Positions 44,545 to 55,639 of a stretch of DNA of 64,000 bases are shown piece by piece (within the stretch, counting starts at the first letter, position 1; the number at the start of each line of letters is the position of its first letter). Both the position numbers and the translations under genes were made by a program. Source of the stretch: Massospora cicadina (taxonomy: Eukaryota; Entomophthoromycota; Entomophthoromycetes; Entomophthorales; Entomophthoraceae); the NCBI GenBank assembly GCA_022478985.1, contig JAKSZP010005613.1, positions 30,898-94,897 on the forward strand. Direction: 5' to 3'. The notes beneath the pieces were generated by a model. It was not told the origin of the DNA. It did not search any database and saw nothing but the letters and a program-made list of their open reading frames with translations.

Positions 44545-45960
44545 TTAGTGAAAATATATCAACCTGTGCTCAGTGTTGACAATAGCTATGTCATGGAAAC
44601 GGCAGAAGAAGTTTAGACCGGGCTGCCAGTCAGGATGTGTGAGCACCCAAAAAGCAAGCCAGAATGCCAGAGGCATTGCCAACTGTACAACTTGATATGG
44701 AGCTGGGAAATGTGATACCACGAAGTGGTGGTGTAATAACAGGGTAAGGAGTGTTCCAACGGCAAACCACACTGAACCCATTCCCAACTCAGTAGTTCTA
44801 ACTTCAGGAGGTGGGATTACTGGGATAGTCTCGACGAGATTCTTGACTTGAGAGGCCAACTCATTGGGGGCAATAGGGAGATGGGTTCTCTCTATCCATT
44901 GTTGTACATAGGGCCATAAAATCCCCATATATTGTTGTCAGAAATTCATAAGAGCGGGGTTGTAAGACCAAAAGTGTCTGACTCGCTGGGCCCAATTGAC
45001 AATAGAGGGAGCCATGGTGACCAAAAGAATTGGTAAAGCCCACCCAGAGTGCAGGGTGATGGGCCACCAGGGAAATAACATCTGGGATGCAGTTAGAACG
45101 GAAAATAAAGAATGTTTGATTTTTTTAGCAAAAATTTATTGGGAAAGGAAAGTAAGAAAATTGACCAACAATTTTCTCAGTGCCATGCAACTGATTAAAT
45201 AGTGGTCAATTGGGTAGTGACAGGATGGGTCAGGACCCAACAAATTTGGCCTGACTGGCACATTGTTTGGGAATGAGGGGTTTATTCTTTGGGAACTGAC
45301 ATTGCAAAATTTGGCGGTGGGCCAAGTCTCTGTCAGTTCGACCTCAAACATCCAAACCAGGGCTCAACTACATTTCTGATGATTAGCATGATGGCATTTG
45401 GACTGACGGGTGACAGGAATCCCCCAAGGCCATCCCTTATAGGGATGGGTCCATTTGGTTGGGAACGGGTTCAGGATGGCCAACCCACCCATGCTTGGTC
45501 ATTTGACCGTTCGTTCAGTCAACAGCAGCACATCAGGTGCAACGCCCAAATTACTATTTGATGGCTTCAAACCCTCGTCGATAGTGCCCAATATTTGTTC
45601 AACTGGTCTAAAGATTGAATTGGAACCGTCAGGCAATCTGGCCAATATCTCATTCTTCATGCTTTTACAGTCATTCAGATTTTGGGCATCAGCCAGATTG
45701 CCAGCCAAATTGAACCTGACCAATTTCAATTTGATAATCTCAGCACAGATTTCACTAATTCCCCACAACAGTTTTTCTGAGGTAAGTGTGGGTATTGAAG
45801 GTGGGATTTGAAGTGGGCGAGCTGTTACCCATCGCTCATCTACTACATGAGCGAGGTCGCCCTGAGTGATGAGAGGTACCACCATCCTCTTTGGTGTCTT
45901 TTTATTTGGGAATGGGAAGATGGCCCGATCAAGAGCCAAAGGACATTCCCTGAGACTTAC
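44545..45960 (-). pseudogene. Decayed membrane-protein gene (related to element M N-terminus), unknown function
   Basis: A run of minus-strand frames reads as one broken gene: 45939-45499 (146 codons, VVPLITQGDLAHVVDERWV), then in another frame GHPEPVPNQMDPSL and ELTETWPTAKFCNVSSQ (45339-45289), then a hydrophobic segment with GWALPILLVTM, the motif APSIVNWAQRVRHFWSYN (45012-44959), and 44928-44545 (127 codons) with two hydrophobic helices (VWFAVGTLLTLLLHHHFVV; VVQLAMPLAFWLAFWVLTH). A sister copy is at 53960-55122. The SxVxxW...VR motif matches M residues 74-91. Base composition is less AT-rich than the H sequence on either side, so it may be a nested fragment. Function unknown. Confidence 0.65.
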
Positions 45961-47929
45961 AAGCTATGACTTTATGCTTATTTTATTTAAAATCAATATA
46001 TAAGTGCACTTGGAAAAATAAGCATCTGCTGAATTTAGTGTGAGGAAAATTAAGTGTCCGCTTGTTTTTAGTAATGTTAAATCTCTTCATCTAGTTGAGT
46101 CTAAATGCCTTAGCTTCTCAAGGTGTATATAGCCCTTTGGACCCATTTAACTATAGTATCTCACCAGAGGGGACAGAAGCTTTTATTGTTATAACTTTAT
46201 ATTTTAAGGCTTCAAACTACAGTCAGCGCCAACTCAGCCTCACATTTTTTCTGAGAGCAGATATAAAAACCTCCATATCATCTGAAGTCACTAGTTGAAC
46301 CAGTAGAGATGGGGCGTCATTGTTGCTCTTTTTTTAATGAAAGGTGATTTGGGAAATTTTAATTCCCTGGAATTCTTTTAAAGGAAGCTGAGGTGTAAAA
46401 TCCTGATTTTACTCTTCCCAGACTTTTTCAAGATTTTCTTATCCCCTGAGGTTCACAATAAAGATACTTTAGGTTTAGAACCCAGACTAAGGCAGCAATT
46501 AGCATAATGGTAAAGCTTTACAAAGATAACAGGTAATCTAGTTAAAATTGACCCTATTAGAATGAGGCCAAAAATCCAAATTGAATATTTTATTAGGGAG
46601 AAGTCCCAGTTGTGTAGGTTGAAAAGCCCCCAAAACCTTTTGCTAGACTCTTATACAGTGATGGTGCATAAGAGGAGATAATTCGTCATATGGGTAATGT
46701 CATGCTCCTCATTCAATAAAGGTATCAGAACTCAATACAATTCCTTGTAGTGTTGTAGGCATGCCAAAGAGCTATTTGTTCATCAAGATCAATTTTGTAA
46801 ACGTTATCCCAGATAGCGTTTGCCTCCATGTATAAGTGTCCAGAGAATTCTTAAATAGGTTTATCTTTACTAAAAGAGATATCAAGGTATTCCATTTTTT
46901 GAGTAACTCATTTTTTTCTGCAACTCCAAATTACTTGACAATAAAATCTTTAGCATTAACGTAGGACATGCAGCCTTCTTTAGTCTTAGCATAACTAACT
47001 CCTGACTTTCAAAGTCCAGGGAGTTTATTTCTGCCGCCAACTTAGTGGTGTCAGACGCTCCATCCAACTACTCACAAAAAGATCAAGGTAACTGTGCTCA
47101 TACATCTTCTTGTAAAAATTCAATGAATAAACAGGGGTAACCTAAAATTGAGTTTCATGGTTTCAAAGCTCAGGGGCCTGCATTGTCTTATCTGGCTTTC
47201 TAGGATGCTAATATGAGGAAGGAGAGTAAAACGGCCTAGAGCCTTTTTAGCGTTAAGATAAGCAGATGCTCCACTGACCAGAAAAATATAAAAACAACAT
47301 GAAAATTCATATAACCATTGCCTCATTGCTTTCACTATATGGTTCCATCATCAGGATTTCTTCTTATCCATGAATATATAAGAGGGTCATCCACTAGATT
47401 GACTCTGTCAGCGCTTACACAGATCTTGTCAGATCTCATTTTAAATGGTACATCATCTCACAAAAATGGCGACGTTCTGCCTGCAACGTGGTTTCAATAC
47501 TATCAACTTTAGGTAGCGTCTAGAAAATCTGCTTTCAAGTTGATGTTCTTTATTCACCAAGGACCTAACTTTATGTCCCTGATTTTTCAGTTACATATTC
47601 AAGGATTAAATCTCATGATAAAAATCAATATAGAAGTGAACAACTCATACATAATGTTATAAAGGCCGTTAGGGAAGCGTCAATAAATTTCTTATCTTTT
47701 TTTGACGCTTTTACTTAGCAATCATGTACGTTTTATAATTCCAACAGTTGGCCACTGTGAGCATCAAAGTCTTCTTGTAGTTTCAAATTTCATTGAAAGG
47801 ATTTTGCTGGGCCTCGTGGGTGTCCACTTTATGTCAGAGGGTTGAGCTACCTCCACCAGGGGATAATCCTTGACTATGTTATCAGAATCTATGCTTATTA
47901 AAATAGTGTACAGGGAATTTAAGGTGTGG
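45961..47929 (-). pseudogene. Element H gag-like remains (decayed)
   Basis: Position after the primer site argues for gag. Coding traces are weak: minus-strand 47067-46882 (INSLDFESQELVMLRLKKA), 47335-47120 (71 codons), 47964-47764 crossing the primer site. No zinc knuckle can be read. About 45961-46880 is AT-rich with almost no usable frame; near 45985 the minus strand has tatata and aataaaataa signals just upstream of the membrane-protein gene. Confidence 0.5.
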
Positions 47930-47948
47930 CCTACTGTAGTGCGCACCA
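47930..47948 (-). promoter_or_regulatory. Primer-binding site of element H
   Basis: On the minus strand TGGTGCGCACTACAGTAGG, two bases after the LTR end; a variant of the shared site. Confidence 0.72.
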
Positions 47949-47950
47949 AA

Positions 47951-48723
47951 TGTAAAATTGGCACAGGGGTGTCATATTTTCAGTTGCATATTAATCAGCA
48001 CAAAACAAAAAAAACAAAGTACTATTAGAAGATTGTAACTTGAAAAAGATGCTATAAAAGGAAACCTTATTATCAGTAATAGGGTTGATAAACAAGAGAG
48101 CACACCGTAGTATCTACTATTGCAAGTGACTCAAAGGCTCGCTATATTAACTTTAATAGTAGGATAAAACTTGCTACTTCAGAAAAAGATCCCACAAAAA
48201 AATGGCCATCCCACTTAGTTATGCTCTTCTCTCTACTATAGCGCATATTGGTCCATCCAGGGTTATTACGCAGCACCTAAGGGTGGTAGACTAAAGACGT
48301 AGTATCTTCATTAGGTCAGGACAGCAAAGACTGAGGACTTGGTACAAAACCTTATTATGAGCAATATGTTGATGGCCATCAAAATTACGGTGAATGTCCA
48401 TAATAAAAATATGACCCTATTACTAATTATTTTACACTGGCGTGTAAAAAGATTGAATATTAAAGCTAGAGTAAATAATTGCGGATTTGATCTCAAAGAC
48501 TACAAACCAAGGTGATCATTAGATCAAAGCAGAAGTTGCACCAGCAGGGTTTAGGAATTTGATCTGCTTATGAGTCCTAGTGAACAAGGGCCCTATATAT
48601 TTTGGGGCTGCAAGTCAAGAGAATTAGTAAAGAGCTGATTAAACCCTTTAATAAATTAGTAGTTAATTTATGAAATTAAGTAGATATAGTATCAATTATG
48701 TTTGATCAAAATCAATTACAACA
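47951..48723 (-). repeat. Element H 5' LTR
   Basis: Partner of 40358-41125. Minus-strand ends TGTTGTAATTG (48723) and AATTTTACA (47951). Followed by CTTGG (48724-48728). Confidence 0.88.
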
Positions 48724-48728
48724 CTTGG

Positions 48729-49219
48729 TGAGCTATAAATGAATATTCAAGGTAATTTAATAGGAAGAAAAAAATATATCTTCATAGCCAACTTGAAGTA
48801 GATAGGAAAACAAAATAAGATTGTATTCATTATTGTTATGAATTAACTAATCACTTGTAGATTAAAAACCAACATAGGATCTTTAAACTTATCAACTTAT
48901 TATAATCAATTTATTGGGCCCTACAGTGTCATCTATGCCCAATTTACAATCCTGTGTGAATATTTCAGTCTACTAATTTTACTATTTTTGGTCAAGCAGT
49001 ATTTCATGATTATGCATCTAATACTAAAAAAAGTATTTCGTGATTATGGACTTTAAGCTCTTTTTATAATACTAGTAGGGCCAAACCCAAGGAGGAGGAT
49101 TTCCACAAATCTTTATTTGCAATGTGCTAGATAAAGGTGTTATCATGATAATAATAAGAATTCATGACATGGTGCCTCAGCGTTAAGCCTAAGCATCCAT
49201 AATAGAAAGGGAAGAGGAG
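48729..49219. other. AT-rich spacer
   Basis: Right flank of element H. No reading frame or repeat recognised; two near copies of the words gtatttcatgattatg lie at about 48990 and 49030. Confidence 0.45.
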
Positions 49220-50820
49220 TTAGGGGGATTTTTGTCCAGCGCCAGTTTCTTCAGGTGGTGGGCAAAGGCAGATAAAACTGGGGTTGGAGCCAAGCGGCAT
49301 GGGGCAGAAGGAAATTGAGGTGAGAACCATATTCATTTTTGAGACCAGTAGTGTGCATCGCCTTGATGCACTGAGAAAGTTGATGCTCAGCAAAGGTGAC
49401 AAGTATAGGCACATAAATAAATGACTTGATGCGCTGGAAGGTTTAGAGTAGTTTGGATCAAAAAGTGAAGCTCTTGCCACATTAATGCACAAACATCCCA
49501 CGGCAAATGCATGATCTTCACTATCAAATTTAGCATTACATGGGAAATATTGGGCAATTATTGGATGGGAATGCCCTTGCAAAGTGGTTCCATCGCCGCA
49601 TGGAGGGCTTGGTGGAGGAGGGAGTTGGTAAGGTCAGCTGATGCTTTAGCAGCCTTTTGATGTATATTTTTGTAAACTGAATATTTATTTGAGGATGGAA
49701 GCAGTGTTGGGGAGTTTAATTGGGGAATGCGTGAATAATCCAGGCCAGCCAAAGCATATTAGATTCCATAGATCCATTCTTTGCCATAGATCCATTCAAA
49801 AACCTTAAACAGATTCAAGTTGGCCAGTGCTGGGCCAGTGACAGGAGTTGGTTGGGTGACAGAATCTTATTGGCTGCCCACAATAAACCATGGCAGCCCC
49901 ACTGGTGCTTGAGCAGAAATTCTCCAAGGGATAGTTTGAGTCATTGCGCTCTGGCTGAATGGGTGGTGGGAGCAGCGTCTGCAGCAATCAAGGGTGGGGG
50001 AGGGAGTAATGATCCCAAAAAAAGATTTTTGGAAAGGCAGTAATGAAGCTAACGTCAGAGGGAGGAGTTTCAAAAGCAGCTTCAGAGGAAACTGATGGGC
50101 ACTTGCGCTTTATATGGTCAAAATTTGAAGCACAAGGGACTGATGGATCAGCCATTTTTAATGCATGACCATAAAGGATGATCAGTGGCAGATCTGATCA
50201 TAAAGTGGGGGTATTGTGAGGTGGGCGTCACAATGGAAGGAGCAGATCTTCGCAGATGTGCAGGGCCCAGAAAGACAATTGAACCATTGGGGACCATGAA
50301 CTGCAACTTGGGGTCAGTACCATAGGCAGCCAAACCCTCCGTGAGCTTGTGGTGGAGGCGTTTGGGGAGAGGTAGGATGTCAATCCAGCAAACTGGACCA
50401 CCAGTGTGGCCTCATCTTGGTGGCGGGTTTGGATGGTTGGGTTGGATGTGTTTTTATAAATTAGAGACAGCTGTGCTGCCGCCGTGTCATGGGCTTCAAT
50501 AGAAGCTGAGGTCAAAGTACCCCTTGAAAGGGCAGAAATTTATAGATACACTGGGTCTATATACTGCCGTAGCAATCTTGATGATGACCATGCTCACGTA
50601 GGGGAAGAAGTTCCCATACTTGACCTAAAGGCCAAAATTCAGGTTACTCCAAGGGAGCATCAGGGGGCTTAAAGCACTTTCTGGGAGTGCGCGAGGTGGT
50701 GGGCTAGGTCCTAAGGTGGCACGTAGCAACTGGAAGTATTTGGGAGCTAGCTGGGCCAGTCCAGGCACGTTTTGGCAGCGGGTGATAAATTCTAGGAGGG
50801 AGTGTACCACTAATCACATA
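49220..50820 (-). pseudogene. Decayed gene of unknown function, possible relative of element A's antisense gene
   Basis: The minus strand holds a chain of protein-like frames: 50810-50625 (LLEFITRCQNVPGLAQLAP), 50515-50228, 50333-50148 (GTDPKLQFMVPNGSIVFLGP), about 49860-49558 with LFKVFEWIYGKEWIYG and 49752-49558 (GLDYSRIPQLNSPTLL, then ASADLTNSLLHQALHAAMEP), and 49582-49220. The region is richer in G and C than its flanks. Some words run parallel to element A's antisense protein (LLEF; Y-K/R-x-P followed by a helical ALxxAL segment), but by eye the similarity is weak. No known family is recognised. Confidence 0.45.
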
Positions 50821-51986
50821 GGGTAGCAGGTGTCACTTGCATTAGTATAGGCTTATAGTGACATGGACAAAAAAGCTGGTTGAGCATAAAACTCATTTAT
50901 AAAATTTCAGATTTTATTAAATAAATGATTCAAGCAAAAGAGATATTGACTTTAAGCTCATTTTCCAAGCTTCTCTTACCTCATTATCAGCTGACATTTT
51001 TTCAAAAGTGCTTTTTAAAGCCCACTTTTTACTACTTTTATATCCTTTGTATATTTAAGAGGGGTGTTCAGGGTTATTCACTATAGTTTTTATTACACTG
51101 GGCATATTATACCAAACAAAATGGTACTTTTTTGATATTTATCATCTGATTAGAAGTAGCTTATTGAGGCATACATTTAACTACTTTTATATACAAATAT
51201 TGTATAAATATGCCATTTTTTACTTAGGATAGTTAATATTAAGTCACATTATTTCAGTTAAACTTCTTTCATCTATTAAATATTAATTTTATAGTTCTAA
51301 AATTTAGCTAGAAAGGATTAATTTCATTAATATCTTTAGCTATGCTTTATTACTGACTTAATATTTATGAGTTTGATTAACTTGCTTTGGGTTTTTACCC
51401 ATGTCTTTTTAATAATAAGCCACTTATTAAAGCGATATATGGCATGATGTTAATTTTAATTTACCAATATGCACTTTTTTATAACAAAGGATTTACTTAA
51501 TCTTTAGTTTTGTCATAGGCTTTTCATAAAGAATCTTAAGTATAGCCTTGATAGATTAATATATGAGTAATGTGATTTATAGCCTTATAAAAATACTTGC
51601 GGTTTAAAATGCTGATCAGATAAAACTGCATGGCACAGCTTATTGTCTTTGCATGTCTATATTAGATAGTTTATTTTATATTGTCATGCACATCAAAAAG
51701 ACTTTATTTGTTTATAAAGCTCTCTTATATGTACCATAGTTTTTTTATGAGGTTTAGATAAAGTTTTATAGATTTAATTCATGAAACCTTTTAAATGAGA
51801 AGCTTTCTAGTAATTAGATCATAGAGCTAATATATATGAAGAAAGCTACAATACTACTCTCACATGGACTTGCATTTTTTGTTTTTATCATAAATTATCT
51901 AAACTAAGAAATAAGTACTCAAGGGGTTGTTAGCCTAGAGGTGTGGTATTTGGGTTAGTTGTGCACACATGTAAAATAATATAAGG
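50821..51986. other. AT-rich region, possible LTR left of element J
   Basis: No protein-like frame. The sequence TGTCACTTGCATTAG at 50830 has the look of an LTR start and the block extends to the J insertion at 51986, but no second copy is in the window. If it is an LTR it would separate the antisense-type gene (left) from the membrane-protein gene (right). Confidence 0.3.
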
Positions 51987-52830
51987 TGTTGCAATCTCAT
52001 CACTTTAGTTGAGTTGTAGCCTTAACTATGGTGAGCGAAGCATTAAACACAAGGATAAGTCATAGGCTAGGCCTCACTCGCCATGTGGGAACCATCCTTG
52101 AAGGATGTTCTGAGTGTTTATTTTAATGAGAGTGATATAATTGCCAGCAAATATGGTTGAATCAAGCTGTAAGAAAATAGTAATACTTTTATGTTTAATT
52201 GGTTCATAACATTATTTTCAAGGTCCAAATCATTTCTATAATTGTTTAACCATGAACCCAAGAAGCTAACAATCCGTATAATCCTAAATCTGGTAAAAAT
52301 GACTGATCCCAATATCATAATCACACTTTTCACTTACTAATTCTTTAGCTGGGTCATAATTATGGTCCAGCATTTTTTATCTCTTCTGCTGATTTTTATT
52401 TTACCTTGTATTTCTGCTTCTAGTTTCAAGTTCAGTATGGCGTGATACTTAAGGTTGGCACCCAAATTATTTATGTGCTGTGCTTTGCCAACTACCCTCA
52501 GATATCACCAACAGGAAACCCCTCTAGAGCCACCAGTGCAACGCTGGTGACCCAGTTTGCTGTCAACTGAGGAGATGAAGGTGAAGATTGGTTTCAAGTG
52601 ATTTAGGAGAGTGGCTAAACTACCTTGGGTGAGGATAGGTACAGAGATAGCGTGCCACCCAGGTGAGAGGCTAATGGGTTGAAGGCACTGACTGGACTAC
52701 CCAGTTTAATGGCTCTGGAGGGTGTAAGGCGCTTTACCTGGTGATGGTTCTGGTTGATCTTGGTACAAATCTCTCACTTGTAGCTGAAAATTGGGGGTTT
52801 GCTGCTTTTGAACTTTGGGGAACATAGTCA
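51987..52830 (+). repeat. Element J left LTR
   Basis: Aligns with 53106-53959 (shared gagttgtagcctt, ctatggtgagcg, ttatgtgctgtg, tgaggagatgaaggtgaag, gaggcgctttacctggtg). Confidence 0.8.
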
Positions 52831-53105
52831 AGACTACTCCATTGCATCATGGGTTGGCAATCTTCATATTGCCGGTCCTATCTATCAGCAGGGCTACCCT
52901 ATCATTGTTACATAAGTGACAGCTTTGCAAAATCTGGTGATCACTAAAGGGGCCTGATGGTAGGAGGCAACAGATCTTGAATAACTACCTTTTTTAGTTA
53001 TTGGAGAGAATGAGGAAATTAGACAGCTTGTACATTTAAGGAAGGAGACAGACATTGGGAATGTGCGCAGTGGCACCCCCCATAGCCAAGGATGGTGAGG
53101 TGAGA
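52831..53105 (+). other. Internal region of element J
   Basis: 275 bp between the repeats. The only frame is a 60-codon minus-strand one without recognisable content. The region ends in a purine-rich tract. No coding function inferred. Confidence 0.55.
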
Positions 53106-53959
53106 TGTTGCAATCTCATTTCATTAGTTAAGTTGTAGCCTTGGCTATGGTGAGCGCAGCATTAAACCACAAGCTGAGTTGAAGTCTAGGCCTCATTTGT
53201 CATGTGTGGATCAGCCTAAAAGAGGGTTCCAAGTGTTTATACTAATGAGAGCGAGAGATTTGCAGAAAAAGTCTTTAAATTGAGTTAAGAGCAAATATCA
53301 GAATATTTGCTAATGTTTGTTTTATTCAAATAATTATCATCAAAGTCCAAATCATTCCTATTATTGTTTAACCATGATCTCAAGAGACTTATGATACTTA
53401 TAATCTAAATCAGACCCAAATGCTCGATCTTAATATCATAATTACACTTGTCACTTTCTAAATCTCCAGCTGATCATAATTAAAGCCAGCGATTTATTTT
53501 TATATCTCTCCTTGCTGACTTTTATTTTACCCTTTATTTCTTCTTCTAGTGTCAAGCTCAGTATGTCTTGATCCTTAAGGTTGGCACCCCCAAGTATTTA
53601 TGTGCTGTGGTTTGCCCAACCACCCTCAGATATCTCCATCAACAGCAAAACCTTCAAGAGCAACCAGTGCAACTCTGTTGCCCCAGTTTGATGCCAATTG
53701 AGGAGATGAAGGTGAAGTTTAGTTCCAAGTAATTTAGGAGAGTAACTGGACCACCTTGAGTGAGGATGGATGCAGAGCTTGTGGGACATTCAGGAGAGAG
53801 GCTAGTGGGTTGAAGGCATTGACTGGAAACACAGTCCAATGGCTTTGGAGGGTGTGAGGCGCTTTACCTGGTGCTGGTGCTGGTTGATCTTGATATAAAT
53901 ATAACATTTGTTGCTACAATTGGGGATTTGCTGATTTTGAACAGTTGGGAGCATAGTTA
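53106..53959 (+). repeat. Element J right LTR
   Basis: Second copy of the direct repeat, ending exactly where similarity to the membrane-protein gene region (taagtct, also present upstream of the H copy near 45950) begins. Confidence 0.8.
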
Positions 53960-55122
53960 TAAGTCTGGGGGAAGCGCCCCCTCTGCCTGGACCTGATGGC
54001 ATTCCCATTCCCCTACAAAAAAAGGATCTTAGAAGAGCAGATGTCCCTCTCATCTCACATGGTGACCTCTTCCATGATATAAATGAGCGATAGGTAACAG
54101 CTCTCCCTTTGAAGATCCCACTACCTGTCCTTGAATTTGCTTCTGCTGAATTAGTATGGCAGATTGAGGGGTTTTTTGCCAAGATTTTGGAGAGTTGGCA
54201 TTATTTTGTGATTGAAAGTTCAAACAAAATTCAATGTCAATGAGCCTTCAGCATCAAAGCCTGAGAGCCTCAAACCCATGGAACCAAAGCCCAACGGTTG
54301 CATACTTTAGCAACCATAGAATCTAATGTCAAATCTTCAGCAAAGCTTGCTGATAGCATTGGGTCATTAAGAAATGTAGCCAACAGTTTGAAACCCCATA
54401 CACATCAAAATCTTCATCTGATAATTCCCACTTGGCCAAACAGATGCTGGAGCGACTGGGTGCAGGCGAATTGGCCACCCCAAACCCATTCCCAACCTCA
54501 TGAGACCGCCCCTACATAAGGTGGCCATGAGGAGGTTTCTGCGGCTCGTTGGGCAAGATGCTATCACTCCAGTCATCAAAATTGAAGAAAATTGGCAACT
54601 TGGGCGTCCGTGGATGAACTGACAGTGACTTGGACTGCCACTGACAATTTCAAAGTCAGTTCAAAATAATTTGTTTTTCTCCCCCCTTGCCCAAAGTTTG
54701 CCAGATTATGTCAAATCTCAAGGGCCCCTATCCCACATTTTACAAGCTATTCCTCAAATTGATTGCCTAACTAAGCAGAGTAACACACTGAGAAATTGAT
54801 GGTTAATTTCTCCTATTTTAATTTCATCAAAAACTTCCCATGCTTGAAATAATTTATCTTAAGTTCAAATTTCCCTCGCTGAACCCCCATGACATTTGCA
54901 ATGAGGCTTGGCAGCCCGTATAATGACTGGGTTGTCCCATTCATATTATTAGCTTTAATTATCCCCATAGTCACTTGCCCTGTCATTTCATGGCCTTTAC
55001 AAACTTTACCCTGATTTTGCAACTCTCTATGCCTAGGCCACTAGTCCTGAGGCTTCAACAGCCTAGTATTTTACTGGGTTTCTTTTTACACTTTCATACC
55101 ATTAGCAATAAGTTATTACATA
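53960..55122 (+). pseudogene. Decayed membrane-protein gene, sister of 44545-45960
   Basis: On the plus strand, across frameshifts, it reads VPLISHGDLFHDINER (54043-54090), VTALPLKIP, GHPKPIPNLMRPPL near 54470-54510, ELTVTWTATDNFKVSSK (54616-54666), and a hydrophobic segment with DWVVPFILLALIIPIV near 54920-54970. The same modules occur in the same order in the minus-strand gene 45960-44545. J sits just upstream, and element L cuts the gene at 55123, so the C-terminal part is not in the window. Function unknown; the order suggests a soluble N-terminal region followed by membrane helices. Confidence 0.62.
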
Positions 55123-55601
55123 TGTTATTTCTCGATGTAAAAGCTTGATTCCGCCAAGTCAGTTTACACGGGGTATTAGCCACTGAGCAACCAAATTGGA
55201 TGATATGAAGATTGCAGGATCTAATAAAAACGCAATAAATGATATATGGAGCAATCACCCCTATGGACCCTCTATTTAATCTTCTAATAATCATGGTCTT
55301 ATCTGCAAAAACCTACTAAAAGTCCTCCCCCTCAATCTTCCATTCAACTCTTTAAATCTCAGTCCCCTAAGACAAATGCATTCTCATCTTGGTAATCTCC
55401 TATTTGTTTTCCCTTTTCTAGGAGTTCTCACCTATCTTGAAATCTCAGTATAATTTCTCTTAATTCGCTGAGCGGTTGACACTTTGATTGATTTGCTTTT
55501 CATACAAAGATCTTTCCCATCAATCTTGAGACTCGGCTTGATTCCCATTCCAATCCACCAGAATGTGTAGCGTATCATCCAGTCATATCAACTTCCTGAT
55601 A
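55123..55601 (-). repeat. Element L 3' LTR
   Basis: Matches the B LTRs and the LTR at 1-437 (shared gattccgccaag, gccactgagcaacca, gtagcgta). Minus-strand start is TATCAGGAAGTTG at 55601, where 1-437 has TGTCAGG, so the TG has decayed. A polypurine tract (aaaggggaggtaa) adjoins at 55602. Confidence 0.85.
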
Positions 55602-55639
55602 TTACCTCCCCTTTGACTCGATGATATGCTCTTACTGTT

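Larger units (their letters stand above)
40358..48723 (-). mobile_element. Element H: full-length Ty3/gypsy retrotransposon
   Basis: LTRs at 40358-41125 and 47951-48723 align along their length. The duplication CTTGG is perfect (40353-40357 and 48724-48728). On the minus strand: primer site (47948-47930), gag-like remains, an unusual membrane-protein gene (45960-44545), protease-RT linker, RT, RNase H, integrase, and polypurine tract (ggtcaagtggggaaa, ending at 41126). Coding parts are heavily decayed. RT and the linker resemble B and L. Confidence 0.88.
51987..53959 (+). mobile_element. Element J: second mini-LTR retroelement
   Basis: Direct repeats at 51987-52830 (844 bp) and 53106-53959 (854 bp) flank only 275 bp. 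Both start TGTTGCAATCTCAT; the first ends CATAGTCA, the second CATAGTTA. A purine-rich tract (ggatggtgaggtgaga) precedes the second repeat, favouring the plus orientation. Flanks taagg and taagt agree in four of five bases. No primer site like that of the other elements follows the first repeat. It has no coding capacity. Confidence 0.72.

Noticed and set aside
44997..45811. Plus-strand frames over the membrane-protein gene (for example 45455-45811)
   Set aside because: The minus-strand modules are shared with the copy at 53960-55122 while the plus-strand frames are not.
54367..54579. 70-codon minus-strand frame, and the frame 54813-55022
   Set aside because: The plus strand here carries modules shared with the gene at 45960-44545, so the minus-strand frames are probably shadows.
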